A stretch of DNA of 64,000 bases from contig JAKQDQ010000181.1 of the NCBI GenBank assembly GCA_029573725.1, positions 124,001 through 188,000 on the forward strand, written 5' to 3'. This stretch comes from Verrucomicrobiota bacterium (GTDB taxonomy: Bacteria; Verrucomicrobiota; Verrucomicrobiia; Limisphaerales; JADLHS01). Positions 7,959-18,900 of this stretch are shown one piece after another. The notes beneath the pieces were generated by a model. That model was given only the letters and a program-made list of their open reading frames with translations, had not been told where the DNA came from and ran no database searches. Each line of letters begins with the position of its first letter. The stretch's first letter is position 1. A program made the position numbers and the translations under genes.

Positions 7959-9356
7959 ATGCGCAAGTTGATTTCCGCCGTGCTCGCGCCGGCAGTGGTG
8001 TTCGCGACGCCTGCACTGCTGTCGGCCGGGGATGCAGTTTCGTCCCCCCGGACCAACTCCAGCCTGCGCATCGCCACTTTTGACGTGAACGCCACGCCCG
8101 CGGTGGGCTCCTGGCTGGCGTACGACCGGGTGGTCAATGATTGGGATCTCACGCTGCGGGCCCGGGGAATCGTGCTGCTCGGCGCGGGCCAGCCGATGGT
8201 CCTCTGCGCGGTGGATTGGATCGGGATCGCCAATGCCGGACACGACGCCTTTTGCTCGGCCTTGGCGCAAGCGGTGGGCACGTCACCGGAGCGCGTCGCG
8301 ATCCACGCCCTGCACCAGCACGATGCGCCCGATTGCGACTTTTCCTCGGAACGAATTCTTCTGGACGCCGGACTGGAGCCTCAACAATACGAAGGCAGTT
8401 TCCAGCGGCAGGTGCTGACGAACCTCGCGGCGGCGGCGCGGGCAGCGTTGGCGCAAGCCCAACCGGTCACCGAACTCGGTCTGGGGAGCGCCCGGGTCGA
8501 GGGGGTGGCCTCCAATCGGCGCATTCCCGGTCCCGACGGCAAGGTGCGGGCGGTGCGCTGGTCGGCCACCACGGATGCACAGGTCCGGGCGGAACCGGAG
8601 GGAGTGATTGATCCTGAACTCTCCCTGGTGAGTTTCTGGAATGGCAGCCGCCCCATTGCCGTGCTGAGTTACTACGCCACGCATCCCCAGAGCTATTATC
8701 GCACGGGGATTCCCAATCCTGATTTTCCCGGCATCGCGCGGTTCTACCGCCAGTTGGCCGTCCCGGAAGCGCTCCATGTTCACTTTGACGGCGCGGGCGG
8801 AAACATTGCCGCCGGCAAATACAACGATGGTTCACCGGTCAACCGCGGCATTCTCGCCCAACGTCTGGCCGATGGCATGCGCCGCGCCTGGGAGAACACC
8901 CAGCGCGCGCCCATTACCGCCCGCGAGGTGGGCTGGCAATCCGTCGGAGTCGCGCTGCCTCCCGCCAAACATCTCTCCTTGGAACAACTGGAAACACAAG
9001 CGAACCTTCGCGACCCCAAGCTGGCCCGGTCCGGGGATGCGTCGCGTCTGGCCTGGTTGCGCCGGTGCGCGGCGGGGCACAAAATCACCCTGAGCTGCCT
9101 GCGTCTGGGACGCGCCCGGATTCTCCACATGCCCGGCGAGTTGTTTGTGGAATATCAACTGGCCGCCAAGGCCATGCGCCCGGATTGCTTCGTCGCCATG
9201 GCCGCTTACGGGGATTACGGCCCCGGCTACATCGGTACGGCGCGCGCCTATGCGGAAGGAGGTTACGAAACCAGTCCCGACGCTTCCAACGTCGCGCCGG
9301 AAGTGGAGGGGGTGTTGATGGGGGGGATGCGCGAATTGCTCGAGGTGTCGCAGTGA
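7959..9356 (+). CDS. secreted neutral/alkaline ceramidase-like protein
   Basis: 465 residues with an N-terminal signal peptide ([20 protein letters not shown]). The core resembles the N-terminal domain of neutral/alkaline non-lysosomal ceramidases: [48 protein letters not shown] (a possible zinc-binding His pair) and later [13 protein letters not shown] with [19 protein letters not shown]. Planctomycetes and Verrucomicrobia carry many such proteins without shown ceramidase activity, so a hydrolase acting on an amide or lipid substrate outside the cytoplasm is the safe call. The C-terminal Ig-like domain of true ceramidases is absent. Confidence 0.72.
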   Translation: MRKLISAVLAPAVVFATPALLSAGDAVSSPRTNSSLRIATFDVNATPAVGSWLAYDRVVNDWDLTLRARGIVLLGAGQPMVLCAVDWIGIANAGHDAFCSALAQAVGTSPERVAIHALHQHDAPDCDFSSERILLDAGLEPQQYEGSFQRQVLTNLAAAARAALAQAQPVTELGLGSARVEGVASNRRIPGPDGKVRAVRWSATTDAQVRAEPEGVIDPELSLVSFWNGSRPIAVLSYYATHPQSYYRTGIPNPDFPGIARFYRQLAVPEALHVHFDGAGGNIAAGKYNDGSPVNRGILAQRLADGMRRAWENTQRAPITAREVGWQSVGVALPPAKHLSLEQLETQANLRDPKLARSGDASRLAWLRRCAAGHKITLSCLRLGRARILHMPGELFVEYQLAAKAMRPDCFVAMAAYGDYGPGYIGTARAYAEGGYETSPDASNVAPEVEGVLMGGMRELLEVSQ

Positions 9357-9399
9357 ATTCTTCCGCCAGCCAAGGGCGCGGCGCGAATGGGGCGCTCAA

Positions 9400-10533
9400 T
9401 TAATTCGCGGAGGGCGGCAGGCTGAGGTAGGCGAACCCCAGCAGCCATGCCGGATCGGCATGGCTGAGGCTGGACGACTGGCTGAACTGCTTCAGTCGTT
9501 CGTGCACCGCCGGGACATGCCGGCCCAGGCGGCCCCAGAGTAAAACCGACGAACGGTAGTCGTTGAACTTTTCGCCGCCGCCGACGGTGTTGCTGATCTG
9601 GTCTCCGGCGCACAGCACCCGGTTCAGCAGGGTTTTTTCCAAACGCAGCAGGTCTTCCCGCGTGAATACAATCCCGTGTTCCTGGCACAAAACCATGAAA
9701 TCCACGTTGATCGCCGCATGCGAAATATCCTCAAAGGAGTCGGCGGCGCCTTCCAACGGAGGCCAGTAGGCCCAAACGTATGCGCCGTCGGCCGTCGGAC
9801 GCAGGCGGTGCTTGAGAAAGCGTGCCAGCCGCGCGATCCGGTGGCGGTGAGCGGGGGTGCCGGTCGCATCGTCAATCGCCAGCCAGGCGCGGGCCAGCGC
9901 GTTTTGCATGTTCAACGGCACGGCTTGTTGCAAATAGTGCGAGTAAAGGTGGCCCTCGTCAGATCCCGGACCCTCGCGGTAATCCGTGTCGTGAACGGCC
10001 ACTGCGGCGGTGGCAGTTTGCAGCAATCGCCCGGCCGCGGCGCCCCATTTCAACTCGAGGCGGGCGTCGCGGCGGACGAGAGCGGCAAATTGCGCCAGGG
10101 GCGCGGCAATCATCCCGGTATGTACCGCCCAGGTGTAGCGTTTGCCTGCGGAATAATTCGTCGAACTCCAGGCGGGCAGTATTTGATCGCGAAATGCATC
10201 GCGCAGCTGCTGCTGATCGTCGCGGGCTCTGGCGATCCAATCCCCGAGCTTCACGATCAGTGCCGCATATCGGGAATCGCGCGTGGCCGTCAGCATCTCC
10301 ACCAGCGCCGAAAGTTGGTAACTGGTGTTCCAGGCCACGTCGCCGCCCTCTTGGGTGGGGGATTGTTGCACCGTTTTCGTCACCGCAGGGATAATGACTT
10401 GATCGAATGCTTCCCGGGCGTCGGTGGCGCCTGAAATTGCGCCGATCCGGGCCAGACAAAATCCGGCGCCCGCCACGGTCATCAGAAAAAAGAACCTGCG
10501 TGCCTTGCGGAGTCCAGGTTGAGTGCGGCGCAT
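9400..10533 (-). CDS. secreted alpha/alpha-toroid protein, possibly carbohydrate-active
   Basis: 377 residues from the ATG at 10533 (MRRTQPGLRKARRFFFLMTV), which gives a signal peptide. The longer frame to 10650 is not needed. The sequence is helix-rich with repeated aromatic and charged positions (YTWAVHTGMIAAPLAQFAAL, YREGPGSDEGHLYSHYLQQA, AYVWAYWPPLEG, EDISHAAINVDFMVLCQEHG, NDYRSSVLLWGRLG), the look of a six-hairpin or alpha/alpha toroid fold found in polysaccharide lyases, epimerases and glycosidases. I cannot name a family or catalytic residues. Its neighbours are a LamG/propeller protein and a GH97 enzyme, so a role in polysaccharide handling is a reasonable guess. Confidence 0.6.
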   Translation of the reverse strand: MRRTQPGLRKARRFFFLMTVAGAGFCLARIGAISGATDAREAFDQVIIPAVTKTVQQSPTQEGGDVAWNTSYQLSALVEMLTATRDSRYAALIVKLGDWIARARDDQQQLRDAFRDQILPAWSSTNYSAGKRYTWAVHTGMIAAPLAQFAALVRRDARLELKWGAAAGRLLQTATAAVAVHDTDYREGPGSDEGHLYSHYLQQAVPLNMQNALARAWLAIDDATGTPAHRHRIARLARFLKHRLRPTADGAYVWAYWPPLEGAADSFEDISHAAINVDFMVLCQEHGIVFTREDLLRLEKTLLNRVLCAGDQISNTVGGGEKFNDYRSSVLLWGRLGRHVPAVHERLKQFSQSSSLSHADPAWLLGFAYLSLPPSAN

Positions 10534-10655
10534 GTCCCATCCTGACAAGCGCGGGGCCGCAGTGCAATGCTGGGACGAGCCGGAATGGTCAAACTCCGCC
10601 CGGTCGCACATGGTTCCGGGAACGTGGGAAGGTGACGAAAGCGTCGGCAACCGCT

Positions 10656-12374
10656 TTATTGGGCGAGCCGCTGAATCTGTTGTTGAGCCAGTGCCACACG
10701 ATAGATGCGTACGTCCCGAAGCGCGCCGCGGAAATAGTCGTTCGGACCAAAGCCGATTTTCAACCCTGTTCCCGATCCGAGGTCGTAGTCGGATGGAGCA
10801 AAGGTGGCTGAAGTCGCTGCCGGTCGGCCGTCCAGGTAAAGGGTGAGTTGATTTCCCTGGCGCACGACGGCGAGATGATGCCAGCCGTCGGGCAAGGCAT
10901 GATCGTACGTCACATTTTTACCCGCTTCAAAGGACCACACCCGGCCCGAAGGCAGCGTCCCGCAAAACAGGCGGCCTTGAAATTCCGCCATCGTCCAGGC
11001 CCGGCGGTATTGGACGTTCGGAGTGGCATCGAGCACCGCGAGGCGCGTCCAGTGGTCCGCGTTGTCGAAGCGATACGTCTCCGCCAGCGGCAGGCTGCCC
11101 GCGTACAGTTTTCCGTTGTGGACCATCATGCCCATGACTTCGAGTTCCTGTCCGAGGCGGCCCACGTCCTTCCAGTTGTTGTCGCCCTCGTAGCGGTACA
11201 CCCGGCCCGTTCGCCAGGTGCCGACGTAAAGGCGGCCTTCGTACACCGCGAAGGAATACGTCTGTGTGTTCTCCGGCGGCCCCACCTGGCCGCAATCCAC
11301 CCAGTCCTTTCCGTCAAAGCGGAAGACGTGGCCTTCGTCGTAACTCGACGCAAACAACTGTTCGTTGTACACGCACATGGCTTCAACCCGTTTGCCGAAC
11401 GGGACCGGCAGCGACGTCCAGTGCGCACCGCCGTCATAACGAAAGAATCCCGCCGGACGATACAGCGACGACGCATACAGTTTGCCGCGAAACACCACCA
11501 ATCCGCCGATGGCTTCGGTATCCGGCAACCGACCGCAGTCCACCCAGGACTGGTTGCCGGCGTAGCGATACACCTTGCCCCCGGAATGCGGGTTTTCTGA
11601 TTCGGGCAGTGCCGAGCCGCCGAGCCGATATTTCGACACGCCGGCATAAAGCTGATTGTCGAAAACCGCCAGTGCTGACACGGAGTTGCACACATCCGGC
11701 CGCCCGCAATCCACCCAGGTCGAACCGCCGCCGAAGCGGAACACGCGACCGGCCTCGTCCCGGCCGGGCTCGCAAGTGCCGGCATAGAGCTGTCCGTCGT
11801 GAACGGCCAGGGCGAAGACAAGCACGGCGTTGCCCGGCCGTCCGTGATCACGCCAGGCGGCGTCTTGTTGGGCATTGTCCATGCCGAAATGCACATTGCG
11901 CGTGTTGGGCTGGCTGGTGGTGACACCGGTGTTGTGGGTAATGCCAAAGTTAAATCCGCGTCGGATCGAGGGATCAAACTGGCTGAGAATGTCACCATAG
12001 GCATCGTCCTGCGCGGTCTCCTCCGGCAACCGCACCCAGGCGGCGATCGTGAAGTCATCGGCACCCAGTCGCAGCGACGCACTGGGGGGCACTTCGATCC
12101 AGCCCGCTCGTCCATCGAACCGTGCCGCCTTGTGTCCGGAGAAGTTCGTGAAGTTGACGCCATGATTCAGACCATGATTCCCGTTGCCAGAAGCGTCGCG
12201 ACTGTCGTCGGTCAGCTTCCAATAACCAACCAATTTGTCGGATGGATTGAATGAGTTCTGTCCTGACGCGAGTCCTGGAGAGCAAAGACTGCCGACCACG
12301 ATGAGCAGCGTGCCGATCCATGTATTCGGGCGCGGGGTGGCCGATGTTCGGGCAAACGTAATCAATGGCTTCAT
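10656..12374 (-). CDS. secreted LamG-type lectin protein with an inserted beta-propeller
   Basis: 572 residues from the ATG at 12374 (MKPLITFARTS), which gives a signal peptide. The N-terminal segment (VGYWKLTDDSRDASGNGNHG, then DDFTIAAWVRLPEE) is the first half of a concanavalin-like LamG domain. A central run of about 300 residues has at least six repeats of the type SALAVFDNQLYAGVSKY, GGLVVFRGKLYASSLY and FAVYEGRLYVGTWRTGRVYR, alternating with WVDCGR or WKDVGR segments; this looks like a kelch-like beta-propeller. The LamG domain then finishes (HALPDGWHHLAVVRQGNQLT, LYLDGRPAA, ALRDVRIYRVAL). A glycan-binding extracellular protein is likely. No enzyme motif is seen. Confidence 0.78.
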   Translation of the reverse strand: MKPLITFARTSATPRPNTWIGTLLIVVGSLCSPGLASGQNSFNPSDKLVGYWKLTDDSRDASGNGNHGLNHGVNFTNFSGHKAARFDGRAGWIEVPPSASLRLGADDFTIAAWVRLPEETAQDDAYGDILSQFDPSIRRGFNFGITHNTGVTTSQPNTRNVHFGMDNAQQDAAWRDHGRPGNAVLVFALAVHDGQLYAGTCEPGRDEAGRVFRFGGGSTWVDCGRPDVCNSVSALAVFDNQLYAGVSKYRLGGSALPESENPHSGGKVYRYAGNQSWVDCGRLPDTEAIGGLVVFRGKLYASSLYRPAGFFRYDGGAHWTSLPVPFGKRVEAMCVYNEQLFASSYDEGHVFRFDGKDWVDCGQVGPPENTQTYSFAVYEGRLYVGTWRTGRVYRYEGDNNWKDVGRLGQELEVMGMMVHNGKLYAGSLPLAETYRFDNADHWTRLAVLDATPNVQYRRAWTMAEFQGRLFCGTLPSGRVWSFEAGKNVTYDHALPDGWHHLAVVRQGNQLTLYLDGRPAATSATFAPSDYDLGSGTGLKIGFGPNDYFRGALRDVRIYRVALAQQQIQRLAQ

Positions 12375-12518
12375 GTCACCGCTCATTCTTTGGCTCGGGA
12401 AAATTCGAGCAAGCCAATTATTCCGCAGGTTTTGTTGCCGGGCTGAGTTCTGCCGAGAACCTGAGCCGGTCATCAGCCATCAGATGCGTCGCGGAATGAT
12501 CTTCCGCCGGTCCGCCAG

Positions 12519-14468
12519 CTATTTCCATCCGGGAAAGGTCCGGGGCGTACCGAGGTGCGCGATGAAGCCGCCGCCGGATCTCAGGTCGAGGGTCAGTCTG
12601 CCGTTCGGAGGCGGCTTTAGATTCGACTCGATCCGGCAAGCCGCTCCTTCCGCGCCGTCGCGGTAGAGCGTCATTTCCTTTCCTTGCAGGCCGAGCGAGG
12701 AAAGATCGAGTTCGAGGGTCTGTGGTTCGGCGCGGCAGTTGAGCACGCCGACATACCAGTCGTCGCCCTTGCGTCGCGCCATGATGACGGTGTCGCCGAT
12801 GATTGAGCCCGGCAGCACGCGGGTTTCGTCCCAGGTAACCGGGACGGTGCGCACGAACTGGAGCAGGGAACTGTTCAAGTAGGCTTCCGGATTATCCGGC
12901 CAGCACAGGAAGGGCGAACTGAACACAATCACCGAGGCCATCTGGAAAATGGGCGTGGTGTTCTTGAGGAAACGGCGCTGCACGTAGCCGGGCAGAAAGT
13001 CTGCGTGCCCCACCGCCATCCGCGTGAAAGGCAACGCGCCGTAATGCGCCAGCGGCAGCGTGCCCCACAAGATGTATTCCTGTTCACGGATGCCTTCGCG
13101 GGTGATTTCGTTGGGCCAGGTCCGCGCCTCACCCGTTGGCTTGTTGACGCCATGCAGGTTGACCAGCAGTTGGTACTTTGCGGCACGGCGCAGGAGGTCT
13201 TCGCAGGCTTCAATGGTCGCTTTGCTTTCCGAGTTGAAGAAATCAATTTTGACACCCTTCACGCCGGCCTTCTGGCAATTGCGGAACAAATCCTCCCGTG
13301 CCTCCACGGTGGTCAACCCGGGGCTGTCATTGCGTCCCTCCGGATAAGCGTGCCAGAGCACAATCCCGACATTGCGCCCGGCGGCGTAATGGCAAAGCTC
13401 CGCCGCTCTGGCCCACACATCGCCGCCGTCTTTCAGCCAGCCCCAGCGCTCGCTGCGCCAACCGGCGTCCACGAGCAAATACTCGCAGCCGGTGGCCGCG
13501 GCGACGTCCACGAACCACTTCTGGCGGTGCCATTGCGCGCCGTCGTTGCCATAAACCATCCATGTGCAGGGCGCCTTGCCGGGTTTCAGCCAGGCGGTGT
13601 TCATGCCGTCGGGAAAAAGTTTCGGGTCCGGCGGCTCGCACAACGCGAGAATTACGTCGCTGTTGACCAGTCCATTCAAATCTCCGGTGAACACCATGAC
13701 CCGCCAGGGCGACCGAAGCGGCCCCTGGTTGGACCAGCCCTCGGGATCATCGGGAAACACCGCGCGCAGACTGGCCCCGCCTTCCGGCTGCAAGGCCATG
13801 CCGCTGTAATGGTAAAGTGCCGCTTCGCTGATCAGCCCGAATCCGCCGTCCGGATACTCCACGGTCACCGGCGGCCCAAGCCGCACCGGTTGTGGTATGC
13901 CTTTAACTTCTGTGCTCAGCGGAATCTGGTCCGCGCGACTTGAATGATAATCGCCTTCGTAGGCACCCGCGCCGGTGGCGGTTTGAAACCAGACCCGGGC
14001 CGCCTGGGGCAATTGCCATTGGGTGGACTCGCCGTGGATTCGCCGCGTGCCTTCGCCCGGCACCTGATAGCGGAACGCAACGCCATCATTGAAAACCCGC
14101 ACCTCCAATTCCCACGCCGGCTTCGCCCCGGTCCGGACAGGAACAACGTAAGTCGAACAGAAGTTGGTGGCGACTGACTTGTTGCCGCGCCACGGGAAAG
14201 TCTCGGGCTTCGAGTGGCCGGAGCGACGGACCAAGGCGGCGTCGAAGGTCGCTCCCGCACCGAGATCATGATCATCAACGATCACCCCCAGTCGCGAAGA
14301 CGCGATCCGCACCTTGCCGCCGACGGTTACGGAGCAGGCGAGATGTTGTTCGGCATTGGTGAACAGTTGAAAGCGGAGGTTGCCGCCGGGGCTTTTCAAC
14401 TCCAACGGATCCGCCAGCAAAGTGGAACTGGCGAGGGCGAGCGACAAAGCCAGAAAGCAGCGTACCAT
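12519..14468 (-). CDS. glycoside hydrolase family 97 protein (alpha-glucosidase/alpha-galactosidase type)
   Basis: 649 residues from the ATG at 14468 (MVRCFLALSLALASSTLLA, signal peptide). GH97 layout: an N-terminal beta-sandwich (PLELKSPGGNLRFQLFT, FNDGVAFRYQVPGEGT), a central TIM barrel (CEYLLVDAGWRSERWGWLKD, GIVLWHAYPE, GVKGVKIDFFNSESKATIE, YQLLVNLHGVNKPTGEARTW, PNEITREGIREQEY) and a C-terminal beta domain (WYVGVLNCRAEPQTLELDLS). IDFFNSE carries the Asp expected of the retaining (galactosidase-like) subgroup, but the mechanism cannot be fixed by eye. Periplasmic or extracellular cleavage of alpha-linked sugars is the likely job. Confidence 0.9.
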   Translation of the reverse strand: MVRCFLALSLALASSTLLADPLELKSPGGNLRFQLFTNAEQHLACSVTVGGKVRIASSRLGVIVDDHDLGAGATFDAALVRRSGHSKPETFPWRGNKSVATNFCSTYVVPVRTGAKPAWELEVRVFNDGVAFRYQVPGEGTRRIHGESTQWQLPQAARVWFQTATGAGAYEGDYHSSRADQIPLSTEVKGIPQPVRLGPPVTVEYPDGGFGLISEAALYHYSGMALQPEGGASLRAVFPDDPEGWSNQGPLRSPWRVMVFTGDLNGLVNSDVILALCEPPDPKLFPDGMNTAWLKPGKAPCTWMVYGNDGAQWHRQKWFVDVAAATGCEYLLVDAGWRSERWGWLKDGGDVWARAAELCHYAAGRNVGIVLWHAYPEGRNDSPGLTTVEAREDLFRNCQKAGVKGVKIDFFNSESKATIEACEDLLRRAAKYQLLVNLHGVNKPTGEARTWPNEITREGIREQEYILWGTLPLAHYGALPFTRMAVGHADFLPGYVQRRFLKNTTPIFQMASVIVFSSPFLCWPDNPEAYLNSSLLQFVRTVPVTWDETRVLPGSIIGDTVIMARRKGDDWYVGVLNCRAEPQTLELDLSSLGLQGKEMTLYRDGAEGAACRIESNLKPPPNGRLTLDLRSGGGFIAHLGTPRTFPGWK

Positions 14469-14546
14469 GGGACTCGTATGCACGCGCGCTTTGGCGGCGT
14501 CAAGCCTCAAGACAGCATCAGCGCACGAGGCGCATGGCGCGGTGTG

Positions 14547-15881
14547 TCAGGGAAACAAGTCCATCAAGGCGTCAGCGAAAATCTTCATGCCGCGCGCGTC
14601 GGGGTGGTTGATGGAATTCATCATCAGCGAATTGTAAGGGATGCCTTGTCGCCACAGGCGTCCGTATCGTTTGGCGGCATCGGCGAGCGCGACGTTGTGT
14701 CGGGCGGAGAACTCGCGCAAACCGGCCACGTACGGTCGCGGGTCGTCATCAATGTCGCGTTCACGGTTCAGCCCCATCCAGTCCGGGCGCACATAATGCG
14801 GCGTCAGGATGATCCATTCCGCGCCAATGGCGGTAAAGTCGGCGAGCAGTTTGCCGTATCGTTCCTCCACCTGTGGCGGATTCAACCCGGCGTCGTTCAC
14901 AAATTCCGAGACGATCAGGTCGGGCTTTGCGTCCAGCACTTTCTCGCGATAATTGTGCGGGCTGCCGGGCGGTTCGTTCAGATAGCTGCTGGTGTTGCGC
15001 CCGCCCCAGGCTTCGGTGCTCAACTGAATGTTCGCCCGGGGAAAGCGCTGGCGCAATCGGGTGACAAACTGCTCCTGCCAGCGGTTGCGCTCCCAATCCG
15101 GCACGTAGGTGCCGACGGTGACGCTGTCGCCCCAGGCCAACACGCGGAGTGGCTCGCCTGATTCAAGTTTCTTCATGGTCCGGGGCAACAGGCGTTCGGC
15201 GACCGATGGTTTGGGCTTCGGCGGTTCCGGGTACGCGAGTTCCAGGATTGGAAAGAGATTGTCGGCGGTGAGCTTTGCGAGGTGGCCGGGCAGCCAGATG
15301 TTGCCCAAGAGACGTTCGCCCGGTCCGGCTCCGGGCGACAACGGCGCGGCTGAGCGCGGCTCGCCCCGGCGCACCACGATTTCGCCGCTGGCGGTGAGCA
15401 CAATGGCATCCAATCGAAGCAGGGCGTGGCGATAGTTTGCGAACACGGTTTGCTCCGGCTGGATCGTGCTGTTGGTCGTGCGACCGAACGTGCCCCAGAC
15501 CGGATCCAACTCGTAATCGCGACCGCGCTGAAGAAGTGGAGCATCCGGCCCCGTCCCGGCGCGCAGAACAAGACTGTCGGCCTCCAGCAGCCCCGGGCTG
15601 GTTGTCTCCTGCGCGCTCACGCCATGCAATTGCGCGCCTTTGACCCAGCCACCGGCCGACGGATTGAACAACGGCAACCTGGTGTACGGCTCATTGGTCA
15701 CCGTGATCAACACGGAGGGGGCAATGCGGACAATGGCGCTGATTGCCTTCGGCTCCGCCACCGTGACGCGTACTTCCCAATCGCCCACGAGGGTGAACGT
15801 CGCCGGAGGCGCGGCGGTCGTCGTCAGGACAACCGACCACAAAGCGGTGAGCGTCAGCAAGCATCTTGTTGTCATCGTCAT
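14547..15881 (-). CDS. secreted SGNH/GDSL-family hydrolase
   Basis: 444 residues with a signal peptide (MTMTTRCLLTLTALWSVVLT). A beta-rich N-terminal domain of about 200 residues precedes the SGNH domain. Block I is VLAWGDSVTVGTYVPD (Ser nucleophile in GDS). The oxyanion Gly is probably in EAWGGRNTSSY and the Asn in ISEFVNDAGLNP. The C-terminal block NSINHPDARGMKIFADAL has the D/N-x-x-H pattern of the catalytic His. Such enzymes remove acetyl or other acyl groups from carbohydrates. With the upstream GH97 gene on the same strand it may act on the same glycan. Confidence 0.88.
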   Translation of the reverse strand: MTMTTRCLLTLTALWSVVLTTTAAPPATFTLVGDWEVRVTVAEPKAISAIVRIAPSVLITVTNEPYTRLPLFNPSAGGWVKGAQLHGVSAQETTSPGLLEADSLVLRAGTGPDAPLLQRGRDYELDPVWGTFGRTTNSTIQPEQTVFANYRHALLRLDAIVLTASGEIVVRRGEPRSAAPLSPGAGPGERLLGNIWLPGHLAKLTADNLFPILELAYPEPPKPKPSVAERLLPRTMKKLESGEPLRVLAWGDSVTVGTYVPDWERNRWQEQFVTRLRQRFPRANIQLSTEAWGGRNTSSYLNEPPGSPHNYREKVLDAKPDLIVSEFVNDAGLNPPQVEERYGKLLADFTAIGAEWIILTPHYVRPDWMGLNRERDIDDDPRPYVAGLREFSARHNVALADAAKRYGRLWRQGIPYNSLMMNSINHPDARGMKIFADALMDLFP

Positions 15882-15975
15882 GTCCTAACGGCGCTTCAGT
15901 TTGAGCTGCCGATCACCCGGAAGCAATCACCTGATATGATGTATCGTGCCGGGTGCGGCCCGGCTGGCCCTGCGT

Positions 15976-18900
15976 TCACTCGGATGCACGCAGTTGGAAG
16001 AATTGGTACTGCGCGCCAGCGAGCGAAGGATGCTGCAGATTTACGGTCAGCGTGTCTCCGGCGCGCGACCAGGCGGCCGGATCGCAGGGTGTCCAAGTCT
16101 GGAAGTTGGCGGTGCGCCAGAGTTCCACCGTGCCTTCCAATCCGGTGGTCTCCAATTGCAGTTGTCCACCCGAAGTAAGGCTCGTGGAAGTGAAGGCGGG
16201 TGGTTCCGCGCGACCGGGGGTGCCGCCGTTGACGCCGCTGGGACGCCAGTTGGCCGCGGTACTCCAGGCAGGCTCGGCGGCGGCTGGATCCACCACGACG
16301 AGTGAGTATCCGGTATTGTAGGTTTCAGGATACCAATACCGGGAATAGGTGAAGCTCAGGATATTGCTGCCGGCGGGGGTCACCAATGAAATCAACTCGC
16401 CACTGCGCGCCAGATTCCCGCTGGTCCAGGCCACCAGCGTCAGGCCATTGGTCGGATAGCGGGTGGCGAAAGCCTCGGGATTCTTGGCCAGAACGAGCCG
16501 TGCGCCCGGAGCGAGGAGTTGCGGCGCAAACGTGTGCGTGATGCCGGCGGTAAACTGAACTCCCTCCAAATCGAGCGGACTGGTGCCGGTGTTGCGCAAT
16601 TCCATCCAGGCGAAATCGTTGTTCACATACGGACTCCCCGGTGCCGGAGCGACCGGAGCGTAGAGAAGTTCGGTGATCCGCAGTCCGGAATAATCCACCG
16701 GAGGGCGCGCCACCACCAGGTGATTTTCGGAAAGCGCACTCCATTCGCCGCCTTGGAACGCCCGCGCCTTGAGGTCCAGATCGTGTGTTACCACCAGATC
16801 GGTGGCGACGGCCGCGGCTTCGCCCGGTTGAATCAGGGCGAAGTCCAGATACAGATCCGAGCTAGTCGCATTGCACTGGTGCAACGAAATGGCGACTGTG
16901 TTGGTGCCAAGGCGCAGGAGTGAGGCCACGTTGGCGGAACGACTGAAGTAGGTGTTCTGGGCGGGGGAGACCGCGATGCCGGCGGAGTAGGTGTCGTAGG
17001 TGACCGCTCCCGGGTTCATGTTCTCACGCAGGATTTCCGTGCCGTTGAGATAAACCACTGCCCCATCGTCATAGAGAATTTCCATGAGCAGTGACGGAAT
17101 GTTATTCGTGGCGTCCAGGGTGAACGTGGTCCGGAAGTAGGTGGTGGTGACCTGTGGACCGGACGAGCCGCTGACATACCGGCGGGTAGTGGTGGCCACG
17201 GGATTCACGGTGGCGCTGCCGGCGAAACCCAGGATGCCCGGCCCCTGCGCCCAGCCGCTGGCCGGATAATCCGGATCGCGCCAGGTCAGTCCGCCTAATA
17301 CAGGAGGTTCGGTGCCAAAGTCGTAGTAGCGCCAGGTCGCTCCCCGGGCGATCAGGGTGCGCGGTGCCGTCGGGGGATTGGTTATGGTGACAGCAATCGC
17401 GGCAGGATTGAGGCTGCCGTCGGGCAGGCGCGGATCGGTGCCGTTGGTGGTGTAATAGAAGGCGGTGGGCGCGGAGAGGCGCAGGGTCGTGCCGCCCGGG
17501 ACAGTCTGATTCATGACCGAATAGGTCGGGGCGTCAATGGAGGGAAACCAGCCCCGGCTGCGGAATTGGCTGATCACAATATCGCGACGCTGGGTGAGAT
17601 AATTATTGAGCACCTCGTTGCACGCGGGAATCCAGGTGGCATCCCGGGTTTTACCCCGGCCCCAGCGAGCCGATTCGCCAATGATGGCCAGGTCAATTTC
17701 CTGCATGCGACTGAGAAAGCGGTTCTGGGCATTCTGCGGTGCGAGAACACCGTCGCCGAAGAAATGCTTTTGCACCAGGTCCGCAAAGCGCCGCCGGTAA
17801 TCCGGGTGTTGAATCAAGCGCAGGTGGAGGGTGGCCGGGTTAAACCGATTTTGGTCTGTGAAGGACTCTCCGGCCGAGGTGGTGTCGGCGGTGACGCCAA
17901 AACTCGGATTTGCCCCGAGGGAATGTTCGGCGTCGTGTCGCAGCCACTTGAAGCCGGTCGGATTGGCGCGATTGAACAGCCCGAACATGTTGTTGGGAAA
18001 ACCGCCCCAGATGGACACGGGCGAATCCGGGTCGCCCGTGTAGTACGCCGAAAGCATGTAGATGATGAGGTTGTCCTCGTCCAGATACACGGGGTAGGCT
18101 GGATTGGGCGAGCCATCGGGATTGAGCCCCTTGACGCGCTGGTAATTGACGGCGTTGGCGCCGGTGAAGCCCTGGTTCACGGCGAGGTTATGGAGCGCGT
18201 AGAAGGCGTCAAAGTTGCCGTCGCTTGCGGTGGTCACATAACCCGGCTGGCTGGTCTTGATGCAGTCCCAATCCTCGGCGTTCCCTCCGAGATAGGTCTC
18301 GGCAAAGTCCGCGTCCCCGCGTTCTTCGGTTTGATAAAGCCCCCAGTACTGCCCGTTGAGATAGAGATGATAATACCGGCTGCGGGTATAAGGCATGCCC
18401 ATGTCGCGTTGCACGTCGCGCGAAAACGTCTCGCGCACAAAGGTTTCCCGGTCACTGTTCTCGAACGCCCATGAATAATTCTGGGAGCATCGCAAATCCA
18501 CCTTGTCAAAGCTGCCGGCCCCCTCGTCGCCAAAGAGCGGAAAGGACAGCCGCCCCGCGCCGTACTCCGAGCGGAAAAACAGACGGAAGGCGTGTTTCGG
18601 GTTGTTCATACTGCGGCTGTAGGCGCCGCGGATGCGGAGGCCGGCGTTGATCTGAAACTCATTCGTGCTGCCGTGGACGGGGTCAATGAGTTCCACCGAA
18701 ACGGGCCGTTCCCAGGCGCGACCGTCGTTGCCCGGGTTGACGTAAATGCCCGTTTGCGGGCTGAACAGATTGGGCAGATCCGTGACAAGGGACAGGGTGG
18801 GGATACTGTTGGTCATGCCCTGGCGCAGCCGCGTCCCGTCGCCCGTCACGATGGCTTGCTGCATACCATACTCCATGACGTGGTTGTTCACCGCTCGATC

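Noticed and set aside
13005..13943. Plus-strand frame within the GH97 gene
   Set aside because: Antisense to conserved GH97 sequence; no recognisable domain.
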